DNA from: Alteromonas sp. a30
Lineage (GTDB): Bacteria > Pseudomonadota > Gammaproteobacteria > Enterobacterales > Alteromonadaceae
Assembly (NCBI RefSeq): GCF_026788005.1
Contig: NZ_JABEPE010000018.1
Coordinates: forward strand, 1-64,000
Length of the DNA: 64,000 nt
Direction: 5' to 3'
A model generated the notes under the pieces. That model was not told the origin of the DNA. It made no database searches and saw only the letters and a list, made by a program, of their open reading frames with translations. Below, piece after piece: positions 8,519 to 18,064 of the stretch. Position numbers and translations under genes: made by a program. Position 1 is the stretch's first letter. Each line of letters opens with the position of its first letter.

Positions 8519-10168
8519 GTGGAAAAAATCTGGCTTAAGAATTATGAAGAAGGTATATCGGAAGAGATCAACCCAGATGGATATGCTTCTCTCATGCATG
8601 TTTTTGAGGAGTCGGTTGCCAAATACGGGGATAAAGTGGCATTCCTCAACATGGACCAGAAACTGACATTCAATGAACTTGATCGTCTAAGCAAAAACTT
8701 TGCTGCCTACCTGCAAAATAGTGGTCTTAAAAAAGGCGATGCCGTTGCTATTATGATGCCGAACCTTTTGCAATATCCCATTGCGTTATTTGGTGTGTTA
8801 CGAGCAGGTATGACGGTGGTCAATGTAAACCCGATGTATACCAATCGTGAATTAAAACACCAACTCAACGATTCCGGTGCCAAAGCGATTATTATTGTTG
8901 AAAATTTTGCTCATACACTAGCAGAGGTCATTGCGGAAACACCGACTAACTTGGTGATTACGACACAAATTGGCGACATGTTACCGATTCCAAAGCGTTG
9001 GATTGTTAACTTTGTGGTCAAAAAAGTTAAAAAGATGGTTCCCGATTTTAACCTGCCAAGCCGTAAAACTTTTCAATCCGCACTATCTGAAGGGCAGAAG
9101 CAAAGCTATAAGCGCCCGGAACTTACTGGTGAAGACTTAGCATTTTTACAATATACCGGCGGAACAACGGGGGTATCCAAAGGGGCGATGTTGACGCATC
9201 GCAATATGGTAAGCAATTTAGAACAAGTGTCTGGCTTATTGGAGCTTGTCGTCGTAGAAGGCAAAGACATGATAGTGACGGCGTTACCGCTGTATCATAT
9301 CTTCGCGCTTACCGCTAATTGCCTCACTTTTTTAAAGTATGGTTGTGAAAACCTGCTTATTACCAATCCAAGGGATCTCCCCGGTTTCGTTAAAGAGTTA
9401 TCGAATAACCCATTTACTATTTTATTTGGTGTTAACACTTTATTTAATGGCTTACTGAATACACCTGGATTTAAGGAATTAGATTTCTCTAAATTCAAAT
9501 TAGCGTTGGGCGGCGGGGCTGCGGTTCAACGTCCGGTTGCGGAAAGGTGGCATGCGGTAACAGGCAAGCCATTATTAGAAGGTTATGGTTTGACTGAATG
9601 TAGCCCCGTAGTAACTGTTAATCCGACTAATCTGAAAGAATATAAAGGCTCCATCGGTATCCCCGTTCCTTCAACCGATATTCGCTTGATAGATGATGAT
9701 GGAAACGAAGTGCCACTCGGCGAATCGGGTGAAATGTACGTTCGTGGACCTCAAGTGATGAAAGGGTACTTGAATCGTCAAGAAGCAACGGAAGAAATAT
9801 TAAAAGACGGTTGGTTGGCAACTGGGGATGTGGCCAAGTGCGACGAAGAAGGTTTCTTCTATATTGTCGACCGTAAAAAAGATATGATTCTGGTTTCAGG
9901 CTTTAACGTCTTCCCTAACGAGATTGAAGAAGTGGCTGCGATGATGGATGAAGTGGTTGAAGCAGCGGCCGTAGGTATTCCACATGATGTTTCAGGAGAA
10001 GTTGTGAAACTGTTTATTGTTAGAAAAGGCAATGACCTGACGGATAAGCAAGTTATCGAACACTGTCGTAAACATTTAACTGGTTATAAAGTACCGAAAA
10101 TAATCGAGTTTAGAGAAGAATTACCGAAAACCAATGTAGGAAAGATTCTTCGTCGTGAGTTGCGCTAA
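8519..10168 (+). CDS. fadD: Long-chain fatty acid-CoA ligase FadD
   Basis: A 549-residue ANL-superfamily adenylate-forming enzyme that activates long-chain fatty acids to acyl-CoA at the inner face of the cytoplasmic membrane, the entry step of beta-oxidation. The P-loop [11 protein letters not shown] (near 212-222), the linker [11 protein letters not shown], the [22 protein letters not shown] hinge region and the C-terminal catalytic lysine in [13 protein letters not shown] are all present. Start is GTG 8519 with a GGGAG ribosome site. The gene order slp-fadD-rnd matches E. coli. fadR lies 8 kb downstream, but I found no convincing FadR operator (paired TGGTC/GACCA half-sites) in the 150-bp upstream region. 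Confidence 0.95.
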   Translation: MEKIWLKNYEEGISEEINPDGYASLMHVFEESVAKYGDKVAFLNMDQKLTFNELDRLSKNFAAYLQNSGLKKGDAVAIMMPNLLQYPIALFGVLRAGMTVVNVNPMYTNRELKHQLNDSGAKAIIIVENFAHTLAEVIAETPTNLVITTQIGDMLPIPKRWIVNFVVKKVKKMVPDFNLPSRKTFQSALSEGQKQSYKRPELTGEDLAFLQYTGGTTGVSKGAMLTHRNMVSNLEQVSGLLELVVVEGKDMIVTALPLYHIFALTANCLTFLKYGCENLLITNPRDLPGFVKELSNNPFTILFGVNTLFNGLLNTPGFKELDFSKFKLALGGGAAVQRPVAERWHAVTGKPLLEGYGLTECSPVVTVNPTNLKEYKGSIGIPVPSTDIRLIDDDGNEVPLGESGEMYVRGPQVMKGYLNRQEATEEILKDGWLATGDVAKCDEEGFFYIVDRKKDMILVSGFNVFPNEIEEVAAMMDEVVEAAAVGIPHDVSGEVVKLFIVRKGNDLTDKQVIEHCRKHLTGYKVPKIIEFREELPKTNVGKILRRELR

Positions 10169-10196
10169 GGCGTATACTCCGATTAATCACAATGCT

Positions 10197-11342
10197 ATGC
10201 AATTCCAATTTATTAACTCTCAGGACGCGTTCAATGCGGTTTGTAAATCCGCGCTGAACGCCTCTTTTGTCGCACTTGATACTGAGTTTGTCAGAACTCG
10301 AACTTACTACCCTAAATTAGGACTTATCCAGTTATTTGACGGCACGCATTTGTCGTTAATTGATCCCCTTGAAATTAACGATTGGCAGCCGTTTATCCAA
10401 TTATTGGAAAATGAAGCCACTGTAAAAGTGCTGCATTCATGCTCAGAGGATATGGAAGTCTTTTTATGTTACTTCAAAACGGTTCCCACGCCTCTATTTG
10501 ATACCCAATTTGCAGCGGGCTTACTTGGGTTTGGCGCTTCACTTGGCTATGCCAAATTAGTCGCTGATTTCCTCGATGTGGCGTTGGATAAAGGCGAGTC
10601 CAGAACCGATTGGTTGCAGCGCCCGCTAAGTGCTGAACAGTTACAATATGCCGCGAACGATGTTGAGTATTTGTATCAACTTTATCCACTGTTGAAAGCT
10701 AAAACTGATGAATGTCAACGAACCCAATGGGTATTTGACGAAATGGCGCAATTGGCTTTGAAAAAGCGTCATGGACTGCCTAGCGATTATGCCTATCTGA
10801 CGATTAAAAATAACTGGCAATTAAGTGGGAAATCACTGATGGCGCTGAAGTTAATTGCCGGTTGGCGTTTGGATAAAGCGCGAGAGCAAGATATGGCGTT
10901 AAACTTTATTATTCGAGAAACGAGTGTGCTCGACATTGCCAGAAATTGTCCAACAGATAAGCGTACTTTGGCTAACCTAGGGTGCTTAAGTGGCAAGGAA
11001 CTACGTTTGTACGGCGATGAAATCATTGCTTTAGTGAAACAGGCTCTGGATTCTGATGAGTCCGCGTATCCAACAAAAGTGAAGCGTTTACCCGATGTGT
11101 CGGGTTACAAGAAAACCCTTCATGCACTAAGAGAAATTTGCCTGAAGAAATCAGAGTCAGACAACATCAAGCCCGAACTCTTAGCGTCGAAAAATCAAAT
11201 TAATCAATTGCTGAAGTGGCATTGGTTCACGCCAAATGAATTTGAAGCCAGTGGTCTCTTGCCCGATTTAGCGACAGGTTGGCGTAAGCATATCGTGTAC
11301 GATGAGTTGATGGCGTTTTTAACACGAACGTCGCCTGAATAG
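10197..11342 (+). CDS. rnd: Ribonuclease D
   Basis: A 381-residue DEDD-type 3'-5' exoribonuclease for tRNA 3'-end maturation. Exo motif I is LDTEFVRTRTYYPKLGL, motif II lies in HSCSEDMEVF, motif III in YAANDVEYLYQLY (Tyr-x3-Asp type). Two C-terminal HRDC-type helical regions follow (about 205-375). An upstream in-frame GTG at 10155 would overlap fadD, but the family's N-terminus aligns with MQFQFINSQDAF, so ATG 10197 is chosen; its ribosome site is poor, which suggests coupling to fadD translation. It lies 28 bp after fadD. Confidence 0.95.
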   Translation: MQFQFINSQDAFNAVCKSALNASFVALDTEFVRTRTYYPKLGLIQLFDGTHLSLIDPLEINDWQPFIQLLENEATVKVLHSCSEDMEVFLCYFKTVPTPLFDTQFAAGLLGFGASLGYAKLVADFLDVALDKGESRTDWLQRPLSAEQLQYAANDVEYLYQLYPLLKAKTDECQRTQWVFDEMAQLALKKRHGLPSDYAYLTIKNNWQLSGKSLMALKLIAGWRLDKAREQDMALNFIIRETSVLDIARNCPTDKRTLANLGCLSGKELRLYGDEIIALVKQALDSDESAYPTKVKRLPDVSGYKKTLHALREICLKKSESDNIKPELLASKNQINQLLKWHWFTPNEFEASGLLPDLATGWRKHIVYDELMAFLTRTSPE

Positions 11343-11396
11343 CGTAACTTAGGTATACTGCGCGAACTCAGAAATTGATATTTTGGCGACCCTTTT

Positions 11397-11726
11397 ATGT
11401 TGAGTTCCATCTATAAAAGTACACGTAAACACGACACCTATCTATATATTGAAAAAGCCGGGGACTTTTCTCGGGTTCCTGATGCTTTAATGGATACATT
11501 TGGTAAGCCTGTTTTGGTTATGACGCTTAATTTGAGTAAACAGAAAAAGCTTGCTGGTGCAGATATTGAAACGGTTTTATCCGACCTCAAAGAAAAGGGG
11601 TTTTATTTACAACTATCCAAATCAGAAGAAGATATGCTCGCAATGCATAAAGCTATGCAAAAAGCCGATTTGGAGCTGGAAAAGCAAAATGCTGCGGATG
11701 CAGCTGAGAATGCGCCGAAACATTAA
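11397..11726 (+). CDS. ycgL: YcgL-domain protein
   Basis: A 109-residue member of the YcgL family (about 100 residues elsewhere). The N-terminal block LSSIYKSTRKHDTYLYI and the central GKPVLVMTLNLS are the family signature. Function is unknown; it is cytosolic and has no catalytic signature. It heads ycgL-ycgM-ycgN, a conserved order in gammaproteobacteria. It begins only 54 bp after rnd; in E. coli minCDE occupies this interval. Confidence 0.92.
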   Translation: MLSSIYKSTRKHDTYLYIEKAGDFSRVPDALMDTFGKPVLVMTLNLSKQKKLAGADIETVLSDLKEKGFYLQLSKSEEDMLAMHKAMQKADLELEKQNAADAAENAPKH

Positions 11727-11768
11727 TTAGGTTGCTCAATTTTCATTCACCTCTTTCAGAAGCGATTT

Positions 11769-12449
11769 ATGTCCTATTCTCATCAATTTTTGGAAAATGC
11801 ACCACTAGATTTGCCGGTAGGTAAAGTCGTCTGTGTGGGGCGTAATTATGCCGATCACATCGCAGAACTGAATAACGCTATCCCCGATGAGCCTTTGCTG
11901 TTTATTAAGCCTAATACAGCATGTGTGGATATGTGTTCTCCTGTGGGGATTCCTACGTCTAGCACTTGCCACAATGAACTGGAAGTGGCGTTGCTGATCA
12001 CACAACCATTGATATCTGGTCAGTTATATAGTGATACCGAGCTCTTAGATGCCGTGGGCGGCCTTGGCTTAGGGCTTGATCTTACTTTAAGAGATAAGCA
12101 GTCTGAATTAAAAAGTAAAGGTCATCCTTGGGAGCGAGCAAAATCGTTTGATGCAAGTTGTCCTCTTTCTCCCTTTGTTCGGTTTAATGTTGATACTGAT
12201 TTACAAGATTTGCATTTTGAATTGAAGGTTAATGATAACGTGCGTCAAAGTGGGCACACTGCCAATATGATGCATCCTTGTTTTGCACTTATTCGGGAGA
12301 TACTGTCTTGTTTCAGTTTACTGCCGGGTGACGTTGTGATGACAGGAACACCAAAAGGTGTTGGTCCGTTGTTGGTTGGAGACAAGTTAGCAGCACGTTT
12401 ATGTTATCAACAAAACGAATTGCTCAATATTAAAACCCAAGTTGAGTAG
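11769..12449 (+). CDS. ycgM: Fumarylacetoacetate hydrolase-family protein (YcgM type)
   Basis: A 226-residue FAH-fold enzyme. The motif VVCVGRNYADHIAEL, the metal-binding acids in CHNELEVALLI and the DLTLRD segment, plus VVMTGTPKGVGPL near the C-terminus, are typical. Family members hydrolyse or decarboxylate beta-diketone acids such as acylpyruvates and oxaloacetate, with Mg or Mn in the active site. The exact substrate is uncertain. It is 42 bp after ycgL and 16 bp before ycgN, so one operon is likely. Confidence 0.92.
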   Translation: MSYSHQFLENAPLDLPVGKVVCVGRNYADHIAELNNAIPDEPLLFIKPNTACVDMCSPVGIPTSSTCHNELEVALLITQPLISGQLYSDTELLDAVGGLGLGLDLTLRDKQSELKSKGHPWERAKSFDASCPLSPFVRFNVDTDLQDLHFELKVNDNVRQSGHTANMMHPCFALIREILSCFSLLPGDVVMTGTPKGVGPLLVGDKLAARLCYQQNELLNIKTQVE

Positions 12450-12465
12450 TGTTTAGGTAAAAGCG

Positions 12466-12963
12466 ATGCACGATGAACGTTTTTGGGAGACCAAAGATCT
12501 CCACGAAATGACCCGAGAAGAATGGGAGTCCCTTTGTGATGGTTGCGGCAAGTGTTGTTTGCATAAATTTATTGAAGATGATGATGTAGACGAACAAGCA
12601 CCAACCGATCGCATTGAAGATGGTGAGCAGATTCATTTCACCAATATTGTTTGTGGATTATTGAATACCAAAACCTGTAGTTGTACACGGTATCAGGACA
12701 GAACAACGCTTGTGCCAGATTGTGTGCGTTTAACCAGAGAAAACCTTGATAGCATTTTCTTTATGCCGCCTAGTTGCACTTATCGACGGTTGCATGAGGG
12801 CCGTGGAATTCCTTCTTGGCATCCGCTGCTTCACCGGGGGGCAAAGAGCAAAATGCACAAAGAAGGCATGTCAGTTCGTGGTAAAACTGTTTATGAGCAC
12901 GATGTCGACTTGGAGCAATTTGAGGATTATATCGTGACGTGGCCTTTGGGCGATGAAGATTAA
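12466..12963 (+). CDS. ycgN: YcgN-type cysteine-cluster protein
   Basis: A 165-residue member of the YkgJ/YcgN cysteine-cluster family. It carries LCDGCGKCC near residue 23-32 plus further Cys in VCGLLNTKTCSCTRYQDR, DCVRLT and PPSCTYRRL, consistent with a metal or Fe-S site. Function is not known. It closes the ycgLMN operon. An inverted repeat overlaps its stop codon. Confidence 0.92.
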   Translation: MHDERFWETKDLHEMTREEWESLCDGCGKCCLHKFIEDDDVDEQAPTDRIEDGEQIHFTNIVCGLLNTKTCSCTRYQDRTTLVPDCVRLTRENLDSIFFMPPSCTYRRLHEGRGIPSWHPLLHRGAKSKMHKEGMSVRGKTVYEHDVDLEQFEDYIVTWPLGDED

Positions 12964-12979
12964 CCTTCATCGCGCTTTC
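12950..12979 (+). terminator. Possible terminator at ycgN stop
   Basis: Perfect 9-bp stem GCGATGAAG/CTTCATCGC (12950-12958 and 12965-12973) with a six-base loop spanning the stop codon. The tail GCTTTCC is a poor U-tract, so this may be an attenuated or RNA-stability hairpin instead. Confidence 0.45.
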
Positions 12980-13040
12980 CAAAGCAGGCTATACAAAATA
13001 GGCTGATATAGTGAAAGTGTAGAGAGTTAAAGTCACTTAC

Positions 13041-13553
13041 CTACACTCTATGATGCGATATCAATCTACAAAGTAATACACCAATAAATACAAGGCTATA
13101 CGCGCCAAAAATCACAATCATCCACTGTGGCATACTCAATGAAAGAAATGACCAATCTATATCGCCACAGTCTCCCGTTGCAGCGAAAAAGGCAGGAACC
13201 CAGTCATGCAGTGGAACAGGAAAGTTCGGTACAATTTCACAAGTGACGAAAAAAGGATTGGCTGCTGTTTGAATGTCGACATGCTCAATCGCGATAAATA
13301 ACCCCCAAATTGCCGACACTCCCCAGCCGATAAAACCAAGTAGGCGAGTCAGCGTGTTATTGATAAGGTACACGAGAAGGCCAGATAGTAGCACTCCCAG
13401 CACAGCAGTACGTTGATAGATACACATGATGCAAGGTTCCAATCCCATACCGTATTGGAAGTAAAGCGCGCTTAATTCAAGGCAGAGAGCGGAGAAGAAC
13501 AAAACTCCCCAAGCGGACTTATTTTCAGTAAGTTGAGCTAAAGTACGGATCAT
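13041..13553 (-). CDS. dsbB: Disulfide bond formation protein DsbB
   Basis: A 170-residue inner-membrane quinone reductase that reoxidises periplasmic DsbA. Four membrane helices are visible. The periplasmic pair Cys41-Cys44 (EPCIMCIYQR) and the second pair Cys105/Cys129 (VTCEIVPNF and GDCGDIDW) match E. coli DsbB. Start is an ATG at 13553. It converges with ycgN. In E. coli dsbB, nhaB and fadR are adjacent; here a chemoreceptor gene separates dsbB from nhaB. Confidence 0.96.
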   Translation of the reverse strand: MIRTLAQLTENKSAWGVLFFSALCLELSALYFQYGMGLEPCIMCIYQRTAVLGVLLSGLLVYLINNTLTRLLGFIGWGVSAIWGLFIAIEHVDIQTAANPFFVTCEIVPNFPVPLHDWVPAFFAATGDCGDIDWSFLSLSMPQWMIVIFGAYSLVFIGVLLCRLISHHRV

Positions 13554-13760
13554 AATGATGCTCTTATTGTTGTTGTAAAAGAATGCGAAGCTGTTAAAAC
13601 AAAAGCAAACACCGCTTGCGCTGAATTTGCTTGTTGGGTCTTAATCGATTTGCTTTTTTGCCGTTAGCAATATGCTAGCACCTCTTTAGGGGGGAATCTC
13701 CCACAAATTCGTGAGAGAGAAGACTTGTCATAAAGTTAAACTAAAGTGAAAAATGTTTTG

Positions 13761-13910
13761 TCATATCCCACTTGCTTCATCGAAGATATAGTTAGCGAGC
13801 TTTAAGTCACAAGCTGGATATAGCACTTGATCTGCGCCAAATATGTGTTTTTCATGTGTGGGCTGAAGTGCTTTGAACTTATCGCTAATATTGATCAAAT
13901 TTTCAATCAC
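13761..13910 (-). other. Short open frame of 49 codons, possible gene fragment
   Basis: Within the 650-bp gap upstream of dsbB, the minus strand holds a 49-codon frame from GTG 13910 to TGA 13761, directly after an in-frame TAA. The product has a protein-like composition (for example FGADQVLYPACDLKLANYIF) but no ribosome site, signal or recognisable domain. It may be the C-terminal remnant of a lost gene or chance. Not recognised. Confidence 0.25.
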
Positions 13911-14203
13911 TTAGTTTTGGCTGTGTTTTGAAAAGTAGGCATGCCGAGAGTTCGTAGTAAAGCGTTATATAAATGTCATGTATACGTATACGCCCCCTAG
14001 TCGATTTGCTGTAAAAATGGACTACTATTAAATACAAAACTATTGAAAAAGTAAGCCGCAGAGTGATTTTCTTCCTGAATTTCAGGGTGTTGTAAATTAG
14101 CGTTTTTTACAAGATCTATTCTGAGGGAGAGTTATGCATTATGGATAACCAATCTGTTCTGATAGAAGCACCATGAGGCCGAAAATTTCCAGTTTTAGGT
14201 TTT
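13911..14203. other. Intergenic region upstream of chemoreceptor gene
   Basis: No recognisable gene. It holds the palindrome at 13980-13991 and, at 14141-14176, an 11-codon frame (MDNQSVLIEAP) preceded by a good GGGAGAG ribosome site 9 bp upstream. That frame ends 27 bp before the chemoreceptor ATG and could be a leader peptide or a decayed start of the gene. Confidence 0.4.
13980..13991. repeat. Perfect 12-bp palindrome
   Basis: GTATACGTATAC is fully self-complementary and lies about 210 bp upstream of the chemoreceptor gene. It could be an operator, but no regulator can be assigned. Confidence 0.4.
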
Positions 14204-15556
14204 ATGAGTTTTGGTAGAGCTTCAAGAGGAAAGGGCGTGAAAAAATACTATCATTTGGCGCTAGGTGTCAATATCGTATCTATGGCTGTTGCCTTGCTAT
14301 TCTCCATAGAAAATGTGAATTTTCTGATTTTGGTTGCAGCAATGATTGGGTCGCTCGGCTGCTTGATTAAAATGGATCATTGGGCAAAAGAGAAATTCAA
14401 CTTTTATGAACAGGTTCTCGATACTATTCCAAATCCTCTCTCTGTCACTGATATGGATATGAAATGGACGTTTGTCAATCGAGCGGCTACCGAGCCTCTA
14501 GGCGTAACACGCGAAGATGTACTCGGACAGCACTGTTCAAACTGGGGGGCGAAGATCTGTAATACCGAAGACTGTGGTGTGAACTGTTTAAGAAAAGGTA
14601 AGCCTGTTACTTTATTTAATCAGTGGGATAAGGAATTTCGAGTGGATGCTTTTTACATCAAAGGATTAAATGGCAACAAGATAGGCCATGTTGAATACGT
14701 GCAGGAAATATCAGAAAAAGTCGCGCTAAAAGCAGTTTACAAAGATGTGGATGACATTAGTGAGAACCTAACGGCAGGGGCAAATGAGCTCAATATTGCT
14801 AGCCATGCTCTGACATTAGGGTCAAATCAGCAAGCCGCTTCCATTTCTCAAATCGGCAACTCGCTCAATGAGATTCTTGCTCAGGCCAATGACAACGCCA
14901 AGCGAGCATCAAAGGCTAGTGCGGTCTCATCTGAGGCGCAGCAAGCTGCGACTGTGGCCTCCGATGGAATAAAAGAACTTGAACAAGCAATGCAGGAAAT
15001 TAATCGTTCAAGTGAAGCGATTAGCGATATTCTTAATGTGATTGACGATATAGCATCCCAAACTAATTTACTTGCACTTAATGCTTCCATTGAGGCCGCT
15101 CGTGCAGGCGAAATGGGTCGCGGTTTTGCAGTGGTCGCAGATGAAGTAAGAACGCTTGCTGAGCGCAGTACAAAAGCCGCTAAGGAGTCAGCGCAGTATA
15201 TTCAATCATCAGTGGAAAATGTTGAAAGGGGAAATTCGATATCACAAAAATGTGTGAGTGCATTGAGCAAGATTGTTAAGCACGTAGAAGCAGTCTCCGG
15301 CACCATCAAAGAAATAGATGATGCATCGCAAAGTCAAGCGACGGGATTGAGTCAGGTAAATCAGGGGGTGTCAGAAATTGATGAGGTGACTCATTCCACG
15401 GCAGCGTCTGCAGAAGAAACTTCCCTCTCTGCTACTCAGCTGAGCAAGCTTTCATTGCAACTCCAAGCCCAGCTCGAAAACATGAGAAAAATCGATGGAT
15501 TAATTGATGACGAAAAAACACACAGTAACCTTATTGAGGTTAAAGATGTGTCATAA
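14204..15556 (+). CDS. PAS-containing methyl-accepting chemotaxis protein
   Basis: A 450-residue chemoreceptor. Two adjacent hydrophobic segments near the N-terminus (about 20-55) anchor it with almost no periplasmic loop. A cytosolic PAS domain follows (about 68-170, [20 protein letters not shown]), containing several Cys ([16 protein letters not shown]). The long coiled signalling domain (about 195-435) has the conserved hairpin tip [20 protein letters not shown] and [18 protein letters not shown] that binds CheA/CheW. The cysteine-rich PAS suggests redox, metal or internal-state sensing in the manner of Aer, which is inference. Start ATG 14204 has TTTAGG 6 bp upstream. The gene interrupts the usual dsbB-nhaB-fadR order. 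Confidence 0.93.
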   Translation: MSFGRASRGKGVKKYYHLALGVNIVSMAVALLFSIENVNFLILVAAMIGSLGCLIKMDHWAKEKFNFYEQVLDTIPNPLSVTDMDMKWTFVNRAATEPLGVTREDVLGQHCSNWGAKICNTEDCGVNCLRKGKPVTLFNQWDKEFRVDAFYIKGLNGNKIGHVEYVQEISEKVALKAVYKDVDDISENLTAGANELNIASHALTLGSNQQAASISQIGNSLNEILAQANDNAKRASKASAVSSEAQQAATVASDGIKELEQAMQEINRSSEAISDILNVIDDIASQTNLLALNASIEAARAGEMGRGFAVVADEVRTLAERSTKAAKESAQYIQSSVENVERGNSISQKCVSALSKIVKHVEAVSGTIKEIDDASQSQATGLSQVNQGVSEIDEVTHSTAASAEETSLSATQLSKLSLQLQAQLENMRKIDGLIDDEKTHSNLIEVKDVS

Positions 15557-16056
15557 CATAAATAAAAAAATCTAAAATGTAATGGGTCTATAACAAGACA
15601 TTATGGCGTCAATAGCTAAGCTTGAGCCGTTGACGCTTCCCACATTACTCCGTCTCTGAGCATCGAGTTTAAGATAACCACTATCTTTCTATCACAAGCT
15701 ATTATCGCTACTTTCACGGTTCAGAGGCGCGACACCGACTAATGTAAAAGCTTGCTTGTTGATTATTTAACCTCACTCATCCCTCATTGGAGCCAAAGGC
15801 TTGGAAAAAATCTATGCTTGCTCGACAACTGTCAGCCGGAGTTGGTGAGCTTCAATGTAAAGATTTTGGAGAAAGAGTTTTAACTTTAGGCAAAGCAGTC
15901 ACATATTTAGAAGGGTTTATGACTATCTAAATCTATTAGAAGTATTTCAATTAAGCTGCCCGCTTGACAGAGTATTAGAGGTTAATGCAATGGGTGCCAT
16001 ATACGAAAATTTCTGACGAGATCGTGTGATAAGAATGTTTGAATAACTGGAAAAGT
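15557..16056. other. Degraded intergenic region between chemoreceptor and nhaB
   Basis: Apart from the transposase scar at 15692-15766 I see no intact gene. A plus-strand frame around 15790-15930 (EPKAWKKSMLARQLSAGVGE and onward, ending at TAA) looks protein-like but has no start signal and is not recognised. Confidence 0.4.
15692..15766 (-). pseudogene. Remnant of IS110-family transposase
   Basis: On the minus strand a 24-codon frame reads INKQAFTLVGVAPLNRES. This matches the conserved C-terminal (Tnp20) block of IS110/IS1111 transposases, typically LNNKQIAALVGVAPxNRDSG. It is bounded by stop codons in frame on both sides and nothing else of the transposase can be followed, so this is a degraded scar. 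The assignment is by motif memory and not by search. Confidence 0.55.
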
Positions 16057-16088
16057 GTGGCAAGCGATAGAGTGTATCAACTTGCCAC
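16050..16088 (-). terminator. Probable terminator of nhaB
   Basis: Inverted repeat GTGGCAAG/CTTGCCAC (8 bp, 16-base loop) just downstream of the nhaB stop. Read on the minus strand it is followed by ACTTTTCC. Confidence 0.5.
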
Positions 16089-16099
16089 AACATAATGGA

Positions 16100-17677
16100 T
16101 TAGTGTGATGGAGCCGTGCCTAAATTGGCAGTGTGGTGGTTAATCCAGTGCATATCGTAGAACCATTCAGTCATGCCATAAAGGTTTAAATAAACCGAGG
16201 CCAAACCAACGATGGTTAATACGATTGTGTAAGGTAAAGCCATATAAACCATCTTACCGTAAGATAAGCGAAGCAGAGGTGCTAAAGCAGACGTTAGCAT
16301 GAACAAGAAGGCTGCTTGTCCGTTTGGTGTGGCAACGCTTGGTAAGTTAGTACCAGTGTTAATTGCAACGGCTAACATGTCGAATTGGTCGCGGGTAATC
16401 GAACCATGCTCTAATGCCGCGCCTACTTCCGTAATGTATACCGAACCCACGAAGACGTTATCACTCACCATTGAAAGCAAGCCATTGGCTAAGTAGAACA
16501 GCATCATTTGGGTTTTGCCTTCATAGGTTAATACCCAATCTATAACAGGCGTAAACAACTGTTGTTGAATGATAACGGCAACCACACCAAAGAAGACAAC
16601 GAGTAGCGCTGTAAAAGGAAGCGCTTCTTCAAAAGCGTGACCAATTTGGTGTTCTTCAACAATCCCAGTAAAGGCAGTCGCAAGTACGATAACGGTCAAG
16701 CCGATTAAGCCTACCGCAGCAAGGTGTAGACCTAACCCAATGACTAGCCAAACTGCCACAATTGCTTGGACAGCCAATTTGGCGTTATCGCGAGTGGTAC
16801 GTTTGTCATCAAGGTGGCGATCATATTCATCTAAGATAGCTCTTACGTTTTCAGGCAATTGAGCACCGTAGGTAAAGAGTCTAAACTTTTCTAACAGGAC
16901 TGTGGTAATCAGTCCAAAAACAAAAACAGGGATGGTGACAGGGCTCATTCGAATAAAGAACTCGATGAAATCCCAGTTTGCTTTCTGGGCAATGATTAAG
17001 TTCTGTGGTTCACCTACCATGGTCATAACGCCGCCTAACGCTGTACCTATCGAGGCGTGCATCATTAAGTTACGTAAGAAGCCTCGGAAATCTTCTAAGT
17101 CTTGACGGGTTAAGTGATGTAAATGTTCATCTTCAGTATGATCATGTTCGTGATGGTATTCTTTACCGGAAGCTACCTTGTGGTAGATGGAGTAGAAGCC
17201 AGTTGCCACAGTGATAATAACGGCCACAACGGTTAGCGCATCTAAGAAGGCGGATAAGACTGCGGCTGTAATGGTAAAGGCTAGAGATAAAAGGAGTTTG
17301 CTTTTCAGTCGAGTTAATAGCTTGGTAAAGCCGAACAATAAAAGGTCCTTCATAAAGAAGATACCCGCCACCATAAATATCAGTAGCAAAATAACTTCTA
17401 AATTAACTTGCACCTCATGCATAACTAAATCAGGTGAGGTCATGCCAATGAATACAGCTTCAATTAGGAGTAGGCCACCAGGCTGCAATGGGTAGCACTT
17501 CAGAGCCATTGCAAGCGTAAAGATAAACTGTAGTACGAGAGCCCAACCAGCAAGGTAGGGATTCATTGTAAATATGAAGGGATTTATAACGAGAAAACCA
17601 ATAATGGCTTTTTTGTACCAGTCAGGAGCGTTTCCGAGGAAGTTATTATAAATCGCCTGGGTCATGGTTTGTTGCAT
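16100..17677 (-). CDS. nhaB: Na+/H+ antiporter NhaB
   Basis: A 525-residue inner-membrane antiporter with about 12 hydrophobic helices. The N-terminus [22 protein letters not shown], the segment [20 protein letters not shown] and the [20 protein letters not shown] block are characteristic of NhaB. It exports Na+ in exchange for protons and supports growth at raised salinity. A His/Asp/Glu-rich cytosolic loop (near 172-190) could sense cations or pH. ATG 17677 follows AGGTG by about 10 bp; ATG 17665 is an alternative start. It is divergent from fadR, as in E. coli. Confidence 0.96.
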   Translation of the reverse strand: MQQTMTQAIYNNFLGNAPDWYKKAIIGFLVINPFIFTMNPYLAGWALVLQFIFTLAMALKCYPLQPGGLLLIEAVFIGMTSPDLVMHEVQVNLEVILLLIFMVAGIFFMKDLLLFGFTKLLTRLKSKLLLSLAFTITAAVLSAFLDALTVVAVIITVATGFYSIYHKVASGKEYHHEHDHTEDEHLHHLTRQDLEDFRGFLRNLMMHASIGTALGGVMTMVGEPQNLIIAQKANWDFIEFFIRMSPVTIPVFVFGLITTVLLEKFRLFTYGAQLPENVRAILDEYDRHLDDKRTTRDNAKLAVQAIVAVWLVIGLGLHLAAVGLIGLTVIVLATAFTGIVEEHQIGHAFEEALPFTALLVVFFGVVAVIIQQQLFTPVIDWVLTYEGKTQMMLFYLANGLLSMVSDNVFVGSVYITEVGAALEHGSITRDQFDMLAVAINTGTNLPSVATPNGQAAFLFMLTSALAPLLRLSYGKMVYMALPYTIVLTIVGLASVYLNLYGMTEWFYDMHWINHHTANLGTAPSH

Positions 17678-18064
17678 TAGTTTTTTACACCTTATGTAAT
17701 CATAAAGACAAAGGTCTATCTATTATAGACTAGCAAAAATACCTCTAAAAACAGTGAATAGCTAATTTTTTGTTTGCTTAACCCTTCCATGCTAGGTAAG
17801 AAAATGACACATTTTAAATCTCTAATATTCAATGTGTCAAAGGTTTAGTTATAATTAATAAAAATGTGATCTATAAGTTAATAGTTTGAAAAAAATGTAT
17901 TAAAAGTATGCTTAAATTCGTCATGTGAGGTAAGTTACAAAAATCTCTGAAAGAAAGATTCGGGTTTGTAGTGAAGGAAGTGTTATTATTCAGGTCTACA
18001 AATTCTATAAGCACAGTCCTGGAAGTCGATTTCCACTAATAAAAATAAGCATGTGAGCAGCTAG
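17678..18064. other. nhaB-fadR divergent intergenic region
   Basis: 387 bp, AT-rich, holding the promoters of two divergent genes. I see no reliable FadR palindrome, riboswitch or small gene. Confidence 0.5.

Noticed and set aside
13016-13047. Inverted repeat AGTGTAG/CTACACT between ycgN and dsbB as a terminator
   Set aside because: The 7-bp arms enclose an 18-base loop and no T-tract follows on either strand.
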